In this document: positions 8,892-21,381 of the stretch, one piece after another
Layout: each line of letters opens with the position of its first letter
How positions within the stretch are numbered: the stretch's first letter is position 1
NCBI GenBank assembly: GCA_029881795.1
Contig: JAOULX010000001.1
Coordinates: 310,001-374,000, forward strand
DNA: 64,000 nucleotides
Reading direction: 5' to 3'
Source: Gammaproteobacteria bacterium
GTDB lineage: Bacteria > Pseudomonadota > Gammaproteobacteria > SZUA-229
The notes under the pieces: generated by a model
Databases searched by the model: none
What the model was told of the DNA's origin: nothing
The model's input: the letters and a program-made list of their open reading frames with translations, nothing else
Translations under genes and position numbers: made by a program

Positions 8892-10097
8892 ATGAGTTTC
8901 TTACATAATAAAAATATCTTGCTGGGTGTGACCGGTGGTATAGCTGCCTATAAAAGCCTGACACTGGTCAGACGGTTAAAAGAGCAGGGCGCTAATGTAC
9001 AGGTGGTAATGACAGAAGCGGCCCAGGAATTTATCCGTCCGCTTAGCTTTCAGGCTTTATCGGGAAATACTGTGCATTTAAGTCTGCTTGATCCTGCCGC
9101 CGAAGCGGCGATGGGGCATATTGAGTTGGCACGTTGGGCTGATCTGATCGTAATTGCACCGGCCACTGCTAACAGCATGGCGCGGCTGGCAAACGGTGAA
9201 GCGAATGATTTGTTAAGCACGCTTTGTCTGGCATCCAAAGCACCACTGGCAATCGCTCCGGCAATGAATCAGGCGATGTGGGCAAATACAGCAACTCAAG
9301 AAAATCTGCAGATATTACAGCAGCGACAGGTCGTTATTCTCGGACCAGTAGCCGGAGAACAGGCCTGCGGTGATGTCGGTGACGGTCGAATGATGGAAGC
9401 GGATGAGATAGTTGAAAAAATACAGCAGTTATTTAGTCATCAGGCCTTAAGTGGCGTTCGTGTATTAGTCACAGCAGGGCCGACTCGTGAGGCCATTGAT
9501 CCGGTCAGGTATCTGAGCAATCACAGCTCCGGAAAAATGGGCTATGCCGTCGCTCAAGCGGCACTGGAAGCCGGGGCCAGCGTAGAACTGGTGAGCGGCC
9601 CCTGTGCGCTGAGTGCCGATAAGCGGATCAGGCTATACCGGATTGAGTCCGCTGAGGATATGCTGCAGGCCGTTCACGAAAACCTGGCGCAGGTTGACAT
9701 TTTTATTGCGGTGGCTGCGGTGGCGGATTACCGTCCGCAACAGGTGGCCGTACAGAAAATAAAAAAACAAGCTGGCAGTATGTCGATTGAGCTGATCAGA
9801 AACCCGGATATTCTGGCATCGGTCGCAGCGCTGGAAAACAAGCCATTTTGTGTCGGTTTTGCTGCTGAAACAGAGAAGCTGGAACAGCATGCGAGGCTAA
9901 AACTGCAGCAGAAAAAACTTGATATGGTAGTGGCTAACCGGGTCGATAAATCGGACTCTGGCTTTAATAGTGAATATAATAGTGTCACTGTTATCTGGGA
10001 TAAAGGCAGTAAAGTCTTTGAAAAAACCACAAAATCGAGATTGGCAACAGACTTAATAGCGCTGATTGCCGGGCATTTTAAGCAGCAAAAAAAGTAG
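8892..10097 (+). CDS. coaBC: Bifunctional phosphopantothenoylcysteine decarboxylase / phosphopantothenate-cysteine ligase
   Basis: CoaBC carries out two consecutive steps of coenzyme A synthesis. Residues 1-185 are the FMN-dependent decarboxylase (VTGGIAAYKS start, APAMNQAMW, and the substrate-clamp Cys in GEQACGDVGDGRM). Residues about 188-401 are the CTP-dependent synthetase (VTAGPTREAIDPVR, SNHSSGKMG, VAAVADYRP). The length, 401 aa, is typical. It is followed 6 bp later by dut, the usual gammaproteobacterial pairing. Confidence 0.97.
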   Translation: MSFLHNKNILLGVTGGIAAYKSLTLVRRLKEQGANVQVVMTEAAQEFIRPLSFQALSGNTVHLSLLDPAAEAAMGHIELARWADLIVIAPATANSMARLANGEANDLLSTLCLASKAPLAIAPAMNQAMWANTATQENLQILQQRQVVILGPVAGEQACGDVGDGRMMEADEIVEKIQQLFSHQALSGVRVLVTAGPTREAIDPVRYLSNHSSGKMGYAVAQAALEAGASVELVSGPCALSADKRIRLYRIESAEDMLQAVHENLAQVDIFIAVAAVADYRPQQVAVQKIKKQAGSMSIELIRNPDILASVAALENKPFCVGFAAETEKLEQHARLKLQQKKLDMVVANRVDKSDSGFNSEYNSVTVIWDKGSKVFEKTTKSRLATDLIALIAGHFKQQKK

Positions 10098-10103
10098 GAT
10101 GTT

Positions 10104-10559
10104 ATGAGCAAGATTCAGTTAAAAATTTTAGATTCACGTATTGGCAATGAGATTCCACTACCGCAATACACAACAACAGGTTCTGCCGGTATGGACTTAA
10201 GAGCCTGTATCGATGAAAAAATTATTCTTAAGCCTGGTCAGACAGAACTGATCCCGACAGGAATTGCGATTCACATTTCAGATAACAGTCTGGCAGCAAC
10301 CATCTTGCCGCGTTCCGGTCTCGGCCATAAGCATGGGATTGTACTCGGTAACCTAGTTGGTTTAATTGATTCGGATTATCAGGGGCAGCTATTTGTGTCG
10401 ATGTGGAACCGGAGTGATAAAGCATTCGAAATTGAATCGGCTGATCGTATCGCGCAGCTGGTTTTTGTGCCGGTGGTTCAGGTTGAATTTGAACAGGTTG
10501 ATGAATTCAGTGACAGTGATCGTGGTGAAGGTGGTTTTGGCAGCACTGGTCATAAGTAA
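10104..10559 (+). CDS. dut: Deoxyuridine 5'-triphosphate nucleotidohydrolase (dUTPase)
   Basis: Dut hydrolyses dUTP to dUMP and pyrophosphate, preventing uracil incorporation and feeding dTMP synthesis. The five conserved motifs of the trimeric dUTPases are present, including AGMDLRA near the N-terminus, [19 protein letters not shown] and the C-terminal GEGGFGSTG. The length of 151 aa is standard. It lies 6 bp after coaBC and is probably co-transcribed with it. A hairpin (10613-10630) separates it from the next gene. Confidence 0.97.
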   Translation: MSKIQLKILDSRIGNEIPLPQYTTTGSAGMDLRACIDEKIILKPGQTELIPTGIAIHISDNSLAATILPRSGLGHKHGIVLGNLVGLIDSDYQGQLFVSMWNRSDKAFEIESADRIAQLVFVPVVQVEFEQVDEFSDSDRGEGGFGSTGHK

Positions 10560-10612
10560 AAAATAAAAGCACCGGACTGATCACAGTTTGTAAGTCAGAC
10601 TGCAGCTAGTAT

Positions 10613-10630
10613 CAGCACTTATCGGTGCTG
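10613..10630 (+). other. Hairpin between dut and the phosphomannomutase gene
   Basis: CAGCAC and GTGCTG can pair across a six-base loop just upstream of the mutase start codon. The upstream copy GCACCG (10569-10574) could pair instead with CGGTGC (10623-10628), giving two mutually exclusive structures in the 87-base spacer. There is no T-run, so it is not a standard terminator. Confidence 0.35.
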
Positions 10631-10646
10631 AATTTGAGAATATAAT

Positions 10647-12931
<2,285 letters not shown>

Positions 12932-12932
12932 T

Positions 12933-13625
12933 TTAATTGGCTGGAAGGTTGTAGATCTCTTCTTCCAGTCGTTTTCTTTCAAGACGTCTGCGTTCCAGTT
13001 CGAGATTGCGCAGATGTTCCTGCTCTTTCAGATAAAGAAAGCGGGATAAGTCTTTATCAAACTGAAGCATGATTTTATCGCGCTCTTTTTTCTGGTCATC
13101 AATATAGCCCTGATTATCAATAATCTGGCGCCGTAATATTTTTTCCTGTTCCTGCATATGAGCCGGCAATGGCTTCTCGAATCGTTCGAATTCAGCTTTT
13201 CTGCTGAGTAAGCGCTGTAGTTGCTCCTCGTTACTCTTGATGATGGTATAGGTCAGGTCAATCAGAGAAGTAAAGGTGCCGATTCGCTCTTCTCTAGCTT
13301 TTAACAGGTCGCGCTCGGTAGTATAAGTATCGATTAAGACCCGGTCTTTAAAATCCTGTTGACGTTTTTTTTCAGCCTGAATTTCATTGATTTTTTGCTG
13401 ACGTCTTTCAGCTCGCAGCTGCTCTTCTGTTTTGCTGGCAGGCACATTTTCAATTACCACGCCTTCCTGATTCATGATTTTATGTTCTTTGCGCAGGTAT
13501 TGTGGCGGAACCTTGTCACCGTAATGAATCTGGCCGTTAGTATCTACCCATTTTTTCAGTTCAGCATACACTGGCTGGCTAAGAAAAAATAAAATAAGAA
13601 AAATAGTGCGTAGCAGGTAGGGCAT
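12933..13625 (-). CDS. Secreted DUF4124-domain coiled-coil protein
   Basis: A 230-aa exported protein. The signal peptide covers about residues 1-21 (ends PVYA). A DUF4124 domain follows (LKKWVDTNGQIHYGDKVPP), a short motif common in gammaproteobacterial envelope proteins. The rest (about residues 60-225) is highly charged, rich in Glu, Arg, Gln and Lys with heptad-like spacing, so a long coiled coil is expected. Function is unknown. It is convergent with argB with almost no gap, so both genes share a 3' boundary. Confidence 0.8.
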   Translation of the reverse strand: MPYLLRTIFLILFFLSQPVYAELKKWVDTNGQIHYGDKVPPQYLRKEHKIMNQEGVVIENVPASKTEEQLRAERRQQKINEIQAEKKRQQDFKDRVLIDTYTTERDLLKAREERIGTFTSLIDLTYTIIKSNEEQLQRLLSRKAEFERFEKPLPAHMQEQEKILRRQIIDNQGYIDDQKKERDKIMLQFDKDLSRFLYLKEQEHLRNLELERRRLERKRLEEEIYNLPAN

Positions 13626-13725
13626 TATCGTAAACTAGTCCGTTAATTTTATTCTGACCATGGTTCTCTTTATTATATGATGATAGGGTCGTATAAGTCA
13701 TTGATAATTGTTAAAAGTGTGTGTC

Positions 13726-14484
13726 GTGTCTGAATTTTCTTCCCAAATAGTCTTATTTATCGTTTCTGTGATTGCCAATGCCTTGTCAGCTCTGGCTGGC
13801 GGTGGTGCTGGTTTGCTTCAGTTACCTGCGATTATTTTTCTGGGATTGAGTTTCAGTACAGCGCTTGCCACCCATAAAGTAGCCAGTGTAGCGCTGGGGC
13901 TTGGGGCAACACTGAGGCATCTCAAAGAAGCATCGCTGGAACGACGCTTTGCGCTGTTTATACTGATATCGGGTTTGCCGGGAGTGGTAACCGGGGCATA
14001 CTGGATAATCGACGTGCCTGACCGTCTGGCTGAGCTTGCGCTCGGTGGCTTAACCATCAGCCTGGCGATCTATTCCTTTTTACAAAAAAAACTGGGGCAG
14101 CTCGAACGAGCTTGTCACCGTGATGTTAACGGCTACCTCATTGGCGCTCTGGTGTTGTTTTTCATTGGCGTTTTAAACGGTTCATTGACATCCGGCAGCG
14201 GGCTGTTTGTCACCATCTGGTTGGTCAAATGGTTTGGTCTGGATTATAAAAAAGCCGTGGCTTATACCTTGGTCTTGGTTGGACTGTTCTGGAACGGTGC
14301 CGGGGCTGTTACCTTAAGTGCATTAAGTTCAGTGCAATGGGACTGGTTGCCTGCGCTGTTCCTGGGCTCATTAAGCGGCGGTTATCTGGGGGCTCATATC
14401 AGCCTTAAAAATAGTAACCGGCTGGTTAAACGGGTCTTTGAGGTGGTGACTTTGCTGGCCGGTTTAACGCTGCTGATCGGTTAG
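13726..14484 (+). CDS. TauE/SafE family membrane permease
   Basis: An integral membrane protein of about 252 aa with roughly eight hydrophobic segments. It has the two-fold repeated pattern of the TauE/SafE (sulfite/organosulfur exporter) family: an N-terminal ANALSALAGGGAGLLQ segment with the related LNGSLTSGSG in the second half. Proteins of this family move sulfite, sulfoacetate or other small anions; the substrate cannot be deduced. The start is uncertain (GTG 13726 or TTG 13708) and no good ribosome-binding site is visible. It ends 12 bp from the end of the convergent pyrE. Confidence 0.82.
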   Translation: MSEFSSQIVLFIVSVIANALSALAGGGAGLLQLPAIIFLGLSFSTALATHKVASVALGLGATLRHLKEASLERRFALFILISGLPGVVTGAYWIIDVPDRLAELALGGLTISLAIYSFLQKKLGQLERACHRDVNGYLIGALVLFFIGVLNGSLTSGSGLFVTIWLVKWFGLDYKKAVAYTLVLVGLFWNGAGAVTLSALSSVQWDWLPALFLGSLSGGYLGAHISLKNSNRLVKRVFEVVTLLAGLTLLIG

Positions 14485-14496
14485 ATCAGCATACTC

Positions 14497-15141
14497 TCAA
14501 ATCCCGTATTGGGCTTGATAGCTTGTCATCAGTTCCAGCATATGGGCCTGTGACTGATCGTCGGATAGGTAACTGATCAGATTCTGCAGAGTGATAATGT
14601 TAGCGACCTGAATGCCAAAATCCTGTTCGACCTCCTGTACTGCTGACTGCTCACCCTGACCTTTTTCTTGCCGGTCTAGTGCGATCATTACGCCGACTGC
14701 TTCGGCATTTTCAGCCTTGATAATATTCACCGCCTCACGAATAGCGGTTCCGGCCGTGATCACATCATCGATGATCAGCACCCGTTTACCCGTCAGTTCG
14801 GCACCGACTATATTGCCACCTTCACCATGTGTTTTGGCTTCTTTGCGGTTAAACGCATAGGGTACATCGATGCCGTGCTCGAGTGCTAATGCCATTACGG
14901 TGACAGCGGCAACGGGTATACCTTTATAAGCAGGGCCGAACAGTACATCGTACTCAATCCCGCTATCGATAATGGCCTGAGCATAACAGCGCCCCAGTTG
15001 TGCCAGCGCCTGACCGCTATTAAATAAACCGGCATTAAAAAAATAAGGACTAACACGACCGGATTTAAGGGTAAATTCACCAAAACGAAGTACCTTGCTC
15101 TGCACCGCAAGTTCAATAAATTGGCGTTGATAGTCGTGCAT
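14497..15141 (-). CDS. pyrE: Orotate phosphoribosyltransferase
   Basis: PyrE transfers ribose-5-phosphate from PRPP to orotate, giving OMP, the fifth step of UMP synthesis. The 214-aa length is standard. The PRPP motif [13 protein letters not shown], the flexible catalytic loop ([12 protein letters not shown]) and the N-terminal [14 protein letters not shown] are all present. Other pyrimidine genes in the window (pyrB, pyrC', pyrR) lie far away at 50-53 kb, so this gene is regulated separately. Confidence 0.97.
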   Translation of the reverse strand: MHDYQRQFIELAVQSKVLRFGEFTLKSGRVSPYFFNAGLFNSGQALAQLGRCYAQAIIDSGIEYDVLFGPAYKGIPVAAVTVMALALEHGIDVPYAFNRKEAKTHGEGGNIVGAELTGKRVLIIDDVITAGTAIREAVNIIKAENAEAVGVMIALDRQEKGQGEQSAVQEVEQDFGIQVANIITLQNLISYLSDDQSQAHMLELMTSYQAQYGI

Positions 15142-15207
15142 CAGATCTACTCTTTATAGTGTTTGTGGATCAAGTATTGTAACTAAGTTAGCTTGCTCGC
15201 TACATCA

Positions 15208-16119
15208 TTATTTTTTAAAAAAGTACTCGAGCACAAGGCCGGTAAAGATAGCAATACCAAACCAGTTATTGTTTAAAAAGGCTTCGATACAGAGTCTGGG
15301 CTCGCGGCTTTTAATCAGGTATTGCTGATAAAGGGAAAAAATACCGGCGACGAAGACACCGAGGTAATAAAACATGCCAAGCCCGGCACGATCGCCAATC
15401 AGTAACAGGGTTAATATTAACATCAGCTGGATAATGCCGATCATAATACGGTCAGCATCGCCAAATAAAATGGCAGTGGATTTTACGCCGATTTTGATAT
15501 CATCATCACGGTCAGCCATCGCGTACATAGTGTCATAGACCGTAGCCCATAACACGGTTGCCAGAAATAACAACCAAGCCAACGGTGTGATCTGATTGCT
15601 CTGTGCGGCATAGGCCATCGGCACAGCCCAGCCAAAAGCAGCACCCAGATGTACCTGTGGCAGGAAATGGTAGCGTTTCATAAAGGGGTAACTGGCTGCC
15701 AGTGCTGCACCGGCAAACGATAAATAAATAGTCAGAGCATTCATGAATAAAACCAGCAAAAAAGAGCAGCCGGTGAGAATAACAAAGACCCACAAAGCTT
15801 CTCTGGGGCTTACCTTGCCACTGACAATCGGGCGGTTTTGGGTACGGCTGACATGGCCATCCACTTCACGGTCGGCATAATCATTAATGGCACAGCCGGC
15901 AGATCGCATAAAAAATACCCCGAGCATAAAAACAATGAGAACGCCAAGGTCCGGCAAGCCTTCTGCAGCAATCCATAAGGCCCATAGAGTCGGCCACAGC
16001 AGCAACAGGATGCCGATAGGGCGGTCAAGACGGATTAGGTAGGCATAATTTTCGAGTTGTTGAATAAGCGGATTATTAGAATGAGTTGCGAGCTTGCGTA
16101 AATAACGAAAAATGACCAT
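15208..16119 (-). CDS. ubiA: 4-hydroxybenzoate octaprenyltransferase
   Basis: UbiA is a membrane prenyltransferase that attaches the polyprenyl tail to 4-hydroxybenzoate in ubiquinone synthesis. It is 303 aa with about eight hydrophobic helices. Both Asp-rich prenyl-diphosphate sites are visible: [10 protein letters not shown] (about residues 78-87) and the YAMADRDDD segment near residue 205. The early [15 protein letters not shown] motif is characteristic. The usual partner ubiC is not adjacent. It lies upstream of pyrE on the same strand with a 66-bp gap. Confidence 0.96.
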   Translation of the reverse strand: MVIFRYLRKLATHSNNPLIQQLENYAYLIRLDRPIGILLLLWPTLWALWIAAEGLPDLGVLIVFMLGVFFMRSAGCAINDYADREVDGHVSRTQNRPIVSGKVSPREALWVFVILTGCSFLLVLFMNALTIYLSFAGAALAASYPFMKRYHFLPQVHLGAAFGWAVPMAYAAQSNQITPLAWLLFLATVLWATVYDTMYAMADRDDDIKIGVKSTAILFGDADRIMIGIIQLMLILTLLLIGDRAGLGMFYYLGVFVAGIFSLYQQYLIKSREPRLCIEAFLNNNWFGIAIFTGLVLEYFFKK

Positions 16120-16218
16120 GACCCAGTGGAATCCCGTGTAATATAATGATTTAATGAAATAGCAGTGCTGTTTATGCTGCTATATTACCTGACTGCCATC
16201 TAATACATAAGAGCCTCT

Positions 16219-17598
16219 ATGACGAATCAAACCAGCAAAAATAAAAAACACGCCTTCGATTATGACTTGATTGCCATTGGTGCAGGTAGTGGTGGTTTGT
16301 CGGTGGCAGAAAGGGCGGCCCTGTACGGCGCTAAGTGTGCCGTGGTTGAAGTGGGTAAAATAGGCGGCACTTGCGTGAATGTAGGTTGTGTGCCGAAAAA
16401 GGTGATGTGGTTTGGCGGCTCGTTAGCGCATGCAATACAGGATGCCAGAGATTACGGTTTTGATGTCAGCAATAAGGGTTTTGACTGGTCGGCACTGGTA
16501 AACAAGCGTGAACAATATATCGATGGTATTAATACTTGGTACCACAGTTATCTGAAAGACTCGAATATTGACGAGATACAGGGCTATGCCAAATTTGTAG
16601 ATGCCCACACACTGGATGTCGATGGCAAACAGATTAGTGCGGAAAAAATTGTGATTTCACCGGGTACCAAGCCGGTAGTGCCAAAAATCCCGGGTGCAGA
16701 GTATGGTATCACCTCGGATGGCTTTTTTGCCTTAACCCAGCAGCCGAAAAAAGTCGCGGTGGTCGGGGCCGGGTATATAGCGGTTGAGATTGCCGGTGTA
16801 TTAAATAGTTTGGGTACCGATGTGGCTTTGTTTATTCGTAAAGGCCAGTTTTTACGGAGTTTTGATGCGATGCTGCGTGAGTCGCTGATGGAAGCGATGA
16901 TTAATGATGGTGTGGATTTAATGGCGCGCACCCAGGTTGCCGAATTGATTAAAGAAGATGATGGCACACTGACGCTGGTCTGTGATCAGGGTAAGCGCAC
17001 GAGCGGTTTTGATCAGGTGATCTGGGCGATAGGGCGTGAGCCAAACACCGCAGGTATGTCGATTGAAGTCAGCGGCGTAGAAATGGATGACGAGGGTTAT
17101 GTGCCCTGTAATGATTATCAGGAAACCAATATCAAAAATATTTATTCGCTGGGGGATGTAACTCGGCGTGCGCAATTAACACCGGTGGCGATAGCGGCTG
17201 GCAGACGCATGGCGGACCGGCTTTACGGTGGCATGAAAGGTCGTCATTTAAATTATGATTTAATTCCGACCGTTGTTTTCAGTCACCCGCCGATTGGAAC
17301 CGTTGGGCTGACTGAGGAAGAAGCCAAAGTCGAACACGGCGCGGCGGTTAAGATTTATAGTTCACGTTTCACAGCCATGTACAATGCCATGACCGAGCAC
17401 AAAGTCGAAACAGCGATGAAGTTGGTGGTGGTCGGGGCTCAGGAAAAAGTCGTTGGCTGTCATATCATTGGCCCTGGCGCTGATGAAATGTTGCAGGGTT
17501 TTGCCGTCGCCATTCGCATGGGTGCGACTAAAGCCGACCTTGATGACACGCTTGCGATACACCCGACCAGCTCAGAAGAGCTGGTAACTATGCGCTAA
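16219..17598 (+). CDS. gor: Glutathione-disulfide reductase
   Basis: An FAD-dependent pyridine nucleotide-disulfide oxidoreductase of 459 aa that reduces glutathione disulfide with NADPH. The FAD motif IGAGSGG (residues 20-26), the redox-active disulfide [13 protein letters not shown] (Cys52, Cys57), the NADPH domain ([10 protein letters not shown]) and the C-terminal catalytic HPTSSEE are all present. Glutathione synthetase is also in the window (gshB, 56118-57071). It is followed 15 bp later by the gamma carbonic anhydrase-like gene and is probably co-transcribed with it. Confidence 0.94.
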   Translation: MTNQTSKNKKHAFDYDLIAIGAGSGGLSVAERAALYGAKCAVVEVGKIGGTCVNVGCVPKKVMWFGGSLAHAIQDARDYGFDVSNKGFDWSALVNKREQYIDGINTWYHSYLKDSNIDEIQGYAKFVDAHTLDVDGKQISAEKIVISPGTKPVVPKIPGAEYGITSDGFFALTQQPKKVAVVGAGYIAVEIAGVLNSLGTDVALFIRKGQFLRSFDAMLRESLMEAMINDGVDLMARTQVAELIKEDDGTLTLVCDQGKRTSGFDQVIWAIGREPNTAGMSIEVSGVEMDDEGYVPCNDYQETNIKNIYSLGDVTRRAQLTPVAIAAGRRMADRLYGGMKGRHLNYDLIPTVVFSHPPIGTVGLTEEEAKVEHGAAVKIYSSRFTAMYNAMTEHKVETAMKLVVVGAQEKVVGCHIIGPGADEMLQGFAVAIRMGATKADLDDTLAIHPTSSEELVTMR

Positions 17599-17613
17599 AC
17601 CACAGGGCAGGAT

Positions 17614-18147
17614 ATGACAATACGAAAATTTGATGGGGTAAGCCCCGTTATTGCAGACGGTGTCTTTGTTGATGAAATGGCACTGGTGCTGGGTGATGTA
17701 GAGCTCGGCAAAGACAGCTCGATTTGGCCAATGGCGGTATTACGCGGTGACGTCAACCGGATTAAAATCGGCAAACGCAGCAATATTCAGGACGGTAGTG
17801 TGCTGCATGTGACCCATGAAGGTCCGCTTGGTGCAGGCCGTGGATTGATAGTCGGCGATGATGTGACCGTCGGCCATAATGCGGTATTGCATGCCTGTAG
17901 TATTGGCGACTGTTGTCTGATCGGAATGTCTGCAACGGTACTGGATGGTGCGGTGATACACGATAATGTCATTGTTGGTGCCGGTAGTCTGGTGCCGCCA
18001 AATAAAGAGCTGGAAAGTGGTTATCTGTATTTAGGTAACCCGGTAAAACAGGCGCGGCCACTGAGCGATAAAGAAAAAGCTTATTTTAAATATTCGGCCG
18101 AGCATTATGTGCGGCTGCAACAGCGCCATCAGGATCGTCACGCATGA
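17614..18147 (+). CDS. Gamma carbonic anhydrase family protein
   Basis: A 177-aa left-handed beta-helix protein of the YrdA/PaaY/gamma-CA group. Hexapeptide-like repeats run through residues 25-140. The three candidate metal-ligand histidines are present in LHVTHEG and VGHNAVLH. Some members are true Zn/Fe carbonic anhydrases, others hydrolyse thioesters (PaaY), and many are uncharacterised, so activity is inferred only. It follows gor closely. Confidence 0.85.
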   Translation: MTIRKFDGVSPVIADGVFVDEMALVLGDVELGKDSSIWPMAVLRGDVNRIKIGKRSNIQDGSVLHVTHEGPLGAGRGLIVGDDVTVGHNAVLHACSIGDCCLIGMSATVLDGAVIHDNVIVGAGSLVPPNKELESGYLYLGNPVKQARPLSDKEKAYFKYSAEHYVRLQQRHQDRHA

Positions 18148-18277
18148 ATTATTCTGACCGGTTATCGTGTGAATTAGCCTTTGGTCCAGATACTGTTGTT
18201 AGTCGGCTTCCAAACAGAGTTTTGGCCGTGCTAGTCTCAGGTCTTTCATTAAAGTGCACAATGACAAGGAGATCATA

Positions 18278-18733
18278 ATGAAAAAATTATCGTATATCAG
18301 TCTCGGTTTTATTCTTTTATCATCTGCAGTCTCAGCCACAGAAAATATAGCCAGATCGATTTTTACAAGCGGTGTTGAAAACAGAGAACCGATTGATAAG
18401 GTGGGTCAGCTGACCAATGATAATGAGAAAATTTATTTTTTTACTGAAATAAAAGGCATGTCGGGCAGGACGATTACCCATCGCTGGGAACATGCCGGCA
18501 ATGTGAAAGCAGAAGTTGCTTTCAAGGTTGGTTCAAATCGCTGGCGTATCTGGTCAAGTAAAACACTGCAACCGCAATGGTTGGGTGAATGGATAGTAAC
18601 CGTGGTTGATGATGCCGGTAATACGCTGGCCGAAGAAAGCATGGCTTATATTCCTAACAGCTCAGATGAGGGGGTGGTAATGCCATCGGCCAGTCCGACC
18701 TCAGCTGTTACAGATTCACCAGCAGTGAATTAA
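18278..18733 (+). CDS. Secreted DUF2914-domain protein
   Basis: A 151-aa exported protein. The start ATG 18278 is set by AAGGAG seven to eight bases upstream; an earlier in-frame GTG at 18254 is poor. Residues 1-21 are a signal peptide (ends VSATE). The core has the DUF2914 pattern: KIYFFTEIKGMSG, ITHRWEH, then RWRIWSSK and GEWIVTVVDDAG, a small beta-sandwich. The C-terminus is a low-complexity Ser/Pro/Thr/Val tail. Function is unknown. A clear terminator follows. Confidence 0.75.
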   Translation: MKKLSYISLGFILLSSAVSATENIARSIFTSGVENREPIDKVGQLTNDNEKIYFFTEIKGMSGRTITHRWEHAGNVKAEVAFKVGSNRWRIWSSKTLQPQWLGEWIVTVVDDAGNTLAEESMAYIPNSSDEGVVMPSASPTSAVTDSPAVN

Positions 18734-18768
18734 CTAAAATTAACTAGTTCGATTTGTTTAGTAAAAAC

Positions 18769-18796
18769 AGCCCGGTAATTTAACTGGGCTTTTTTA
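18769..18796 (+). terminator. Rho-independent terminator after the DUF2914 gene
   Basis: The stem AGCCCGGT / ACTGGGCT (with one G-T pair) and a six-base AATTTA loop are followed by a T-run, 35 bp after the stop codon. Confidence 0.88.
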
Positions 18797-18922
18797 TGTT
18801 TTATGAGAGCTAATCGGACTTATAAGACAGGCATAAAATGATTATTTATACTAAGATATAACGAATGTTGAAATTTGATTTTATGTTACAAATAATAATT
18901 ACTGATAATTAAGGGGAATAAG

Positions 18923-19447
18923 ATGTTGAAAAAACTATCGCTTTGTTTGTTATTAAGTGGAGTCGCTGTGCTCAGTGTCAGTCAGTCAGCTTATGCCATG
19001 CGTCAGCCGGCGATGGATTCTGCCTTGCAGGCGCTGGATGATGCAGAAAAAATTCTCCAAGGAGCCGAAGCCAATAAAGGCGGACACCGGGTTAAGGCAT
19101 TACAACTGATTAAAAAAGCACAGCGAGAAGTCAGACAAGGTATCCGTTTTGCGAATACTCGGGCTGCTGATCTGGAGCTGAAACAAAGAAGAGAACGTGA
19201 GGCAAGAGAAGCCCTAAGGCTGCAAAATGAAGCGAGAGAGCGGGAAAGAAGAGAGCGTGAACTCAGAGAAAGAAGAAATGCCCGACCTGTTGATCGTAAT
19301 GATCGACGTCGTGATGAAGCTGCATCAGCACGCGACAGAAAATATAATAACTGTATCAAACAGGCCAGAAATAATGACAGAAGGATTGATGCCTGTAATA
19401 AACAGTTCGGTCAAGAACGTCGTGAGCCAGTTCGTGAAAGAAGATAG
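18923..19447 (+). CDS. Small secreted Arg/Glu-rich coiled-coil protein
   Basis: A 174-aa protein with a signal peptide (residues 1-25, ending SAYA) and no domain that I recognise. Residues 28-75 form a helix of mixed character (LQALDDAEKILQGAE). Residues 85-135 are almost entirely Arg, Glu, Leu and Ala in runs such as ERERRERELRERR, giving a highly charged single helix or coiled coil. The tail is very basic and contains two Cys residues (NNCIKQ, DACNKQ). The start has a strong AAGGGG ribosome-binding site. Export and strong net positive charge suggest binding to an anionic envelope partner, but this is speculation. Confidence 0.7.
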   Translation: MLKKLSLCLLLSGVAVLSVSQSAYAMRQPAMDSALQALDDAEKILQGAEANKGGHRVKALQLIKKAQREVRQGIRFANTRAADLELKQRREREAREALRLQNEARERERRERELRERRNARPVDRNDRRRDEAASARDRKYNNCIKQARNNDRRIDACNKQFGQERREPVRERR

Positions 19448-19479
19448 GTGACTTAGAAAAAAATCTGATCTGCTGCCGA

Positions 19480-20313
19480 TTACATATTGCGGCGGATTGA
19501 GGTTATCACCGGTTTTGTATCCGGCCTGATATGTCTCCAGCAATAAAATGATTCGGCGGCCTGTTCAACTAACATACCCAGGCCGTCGAGTATTTTCGTT
19601 GCGTTATTTTGCTTTGCCCACAGCATAAACGGCGTGTCTTCTTTGCCATACATCATGTCATAAGCGGTACTGGTATTCTTTAGCAGCTTTTCAGGCAGCG
19701 GCGGCAAGTCACCACTTAAACTGGCTGATGTGCCGTTAATAATAATATCAAACTGCAGCCCTTCGAGCGCTGTGTATTCAGATGTTTCGATATGAAATAT
19801 ATCAGAAAAATCCTCAGCTAAATCCTCAGCCCGTTGCAGGGTCCGGTTAGCGATAAGCAAGCGATCAGGTCGTTGCTGAATAAAGGGCTCAAGTATACCG
19901 CGGACTGCACCGCCAGCACCGAGGATAAGAATATCCTTATTCGCCAGTTCGGTATCGTGATTTTGCATTAAGTCACGCACCAGTCCAATGCCATCGGTAT
20001 TGTCACCGGTATAATTATTCGTTGCATTGAGGATGAGCGTATTGACTGCTCCGGCTCGACGGGCGCGCTCGGTTAGCTGGTTAGCGATTTTAAAGGCATG
20101 TTCTTTTAACGGTACGGTAATATTTAAACCTTTACCATTATTCTGCTGGAATCGCGCGACTGCATCGCTGAAGTCATCGGTTTCGACCTGAATTTTTTCG
20201 TAGCTCAACTGTTGACGTGTTTGGGCTGCAAATTGCTGGTGGATTTGCGGTGATTTACTGTGCGTTATTGGGTTTCCCATGACGGCATAGCGGTCGATAG
20301 TGATATTAGGCAT
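19480..20313 (-). CDS. aroE: Shikimate dehydrogenase (NADP+)
   Basis: AroE reduces 3-dehydroshikimate to shikimate with NADPH in the chorismate pathway. From ATG 20313 it is 277 aa, starting MPNITIDRYAVMGNPITHSKSP, the conserved shikimate-binding N-terminus. The catalytic Lys (ITVPLKEHA) and Asp (NTDGIGLVRD) are present, with the GAGGAVRG nucleotide loop. A longer frame to 20358 would run into hemB and is rejected. It starts 4 bp after the hemB stop, so the two are co-transcribed. Confidence 0.95.
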   Translation of the reverse strand: MPNITIDRYAVMGNPITHSKSPQIHQQFAAQTRQQLSYEKIQVETDDFSDAVARFQQNNGKGLNITVPLKEHAFKIANQLTERARRAGAVNTLILNATNNYTGDNTDGIGLVRDLMQNHDTELANKDILILGAGGAVRGILEPFIQQRPDRLLIANRTLQRAEDLAEDFSDIFHIETSEYTALEGLQFDIIINGTSASLSGDLPPLPEKLLKNTSTAYDMMYGKEDTPFMLWAKQNNATKILDGLGMLVEQAAESFYCWRHIRPDTKPVITSIRRNM

Positions 20314-20317
20314 GGAC

Positions 20318-21358
<1,041 letters not shown>

Positions 21359-21381
21359 TTAGGGTTTTGGTCATTATACAG

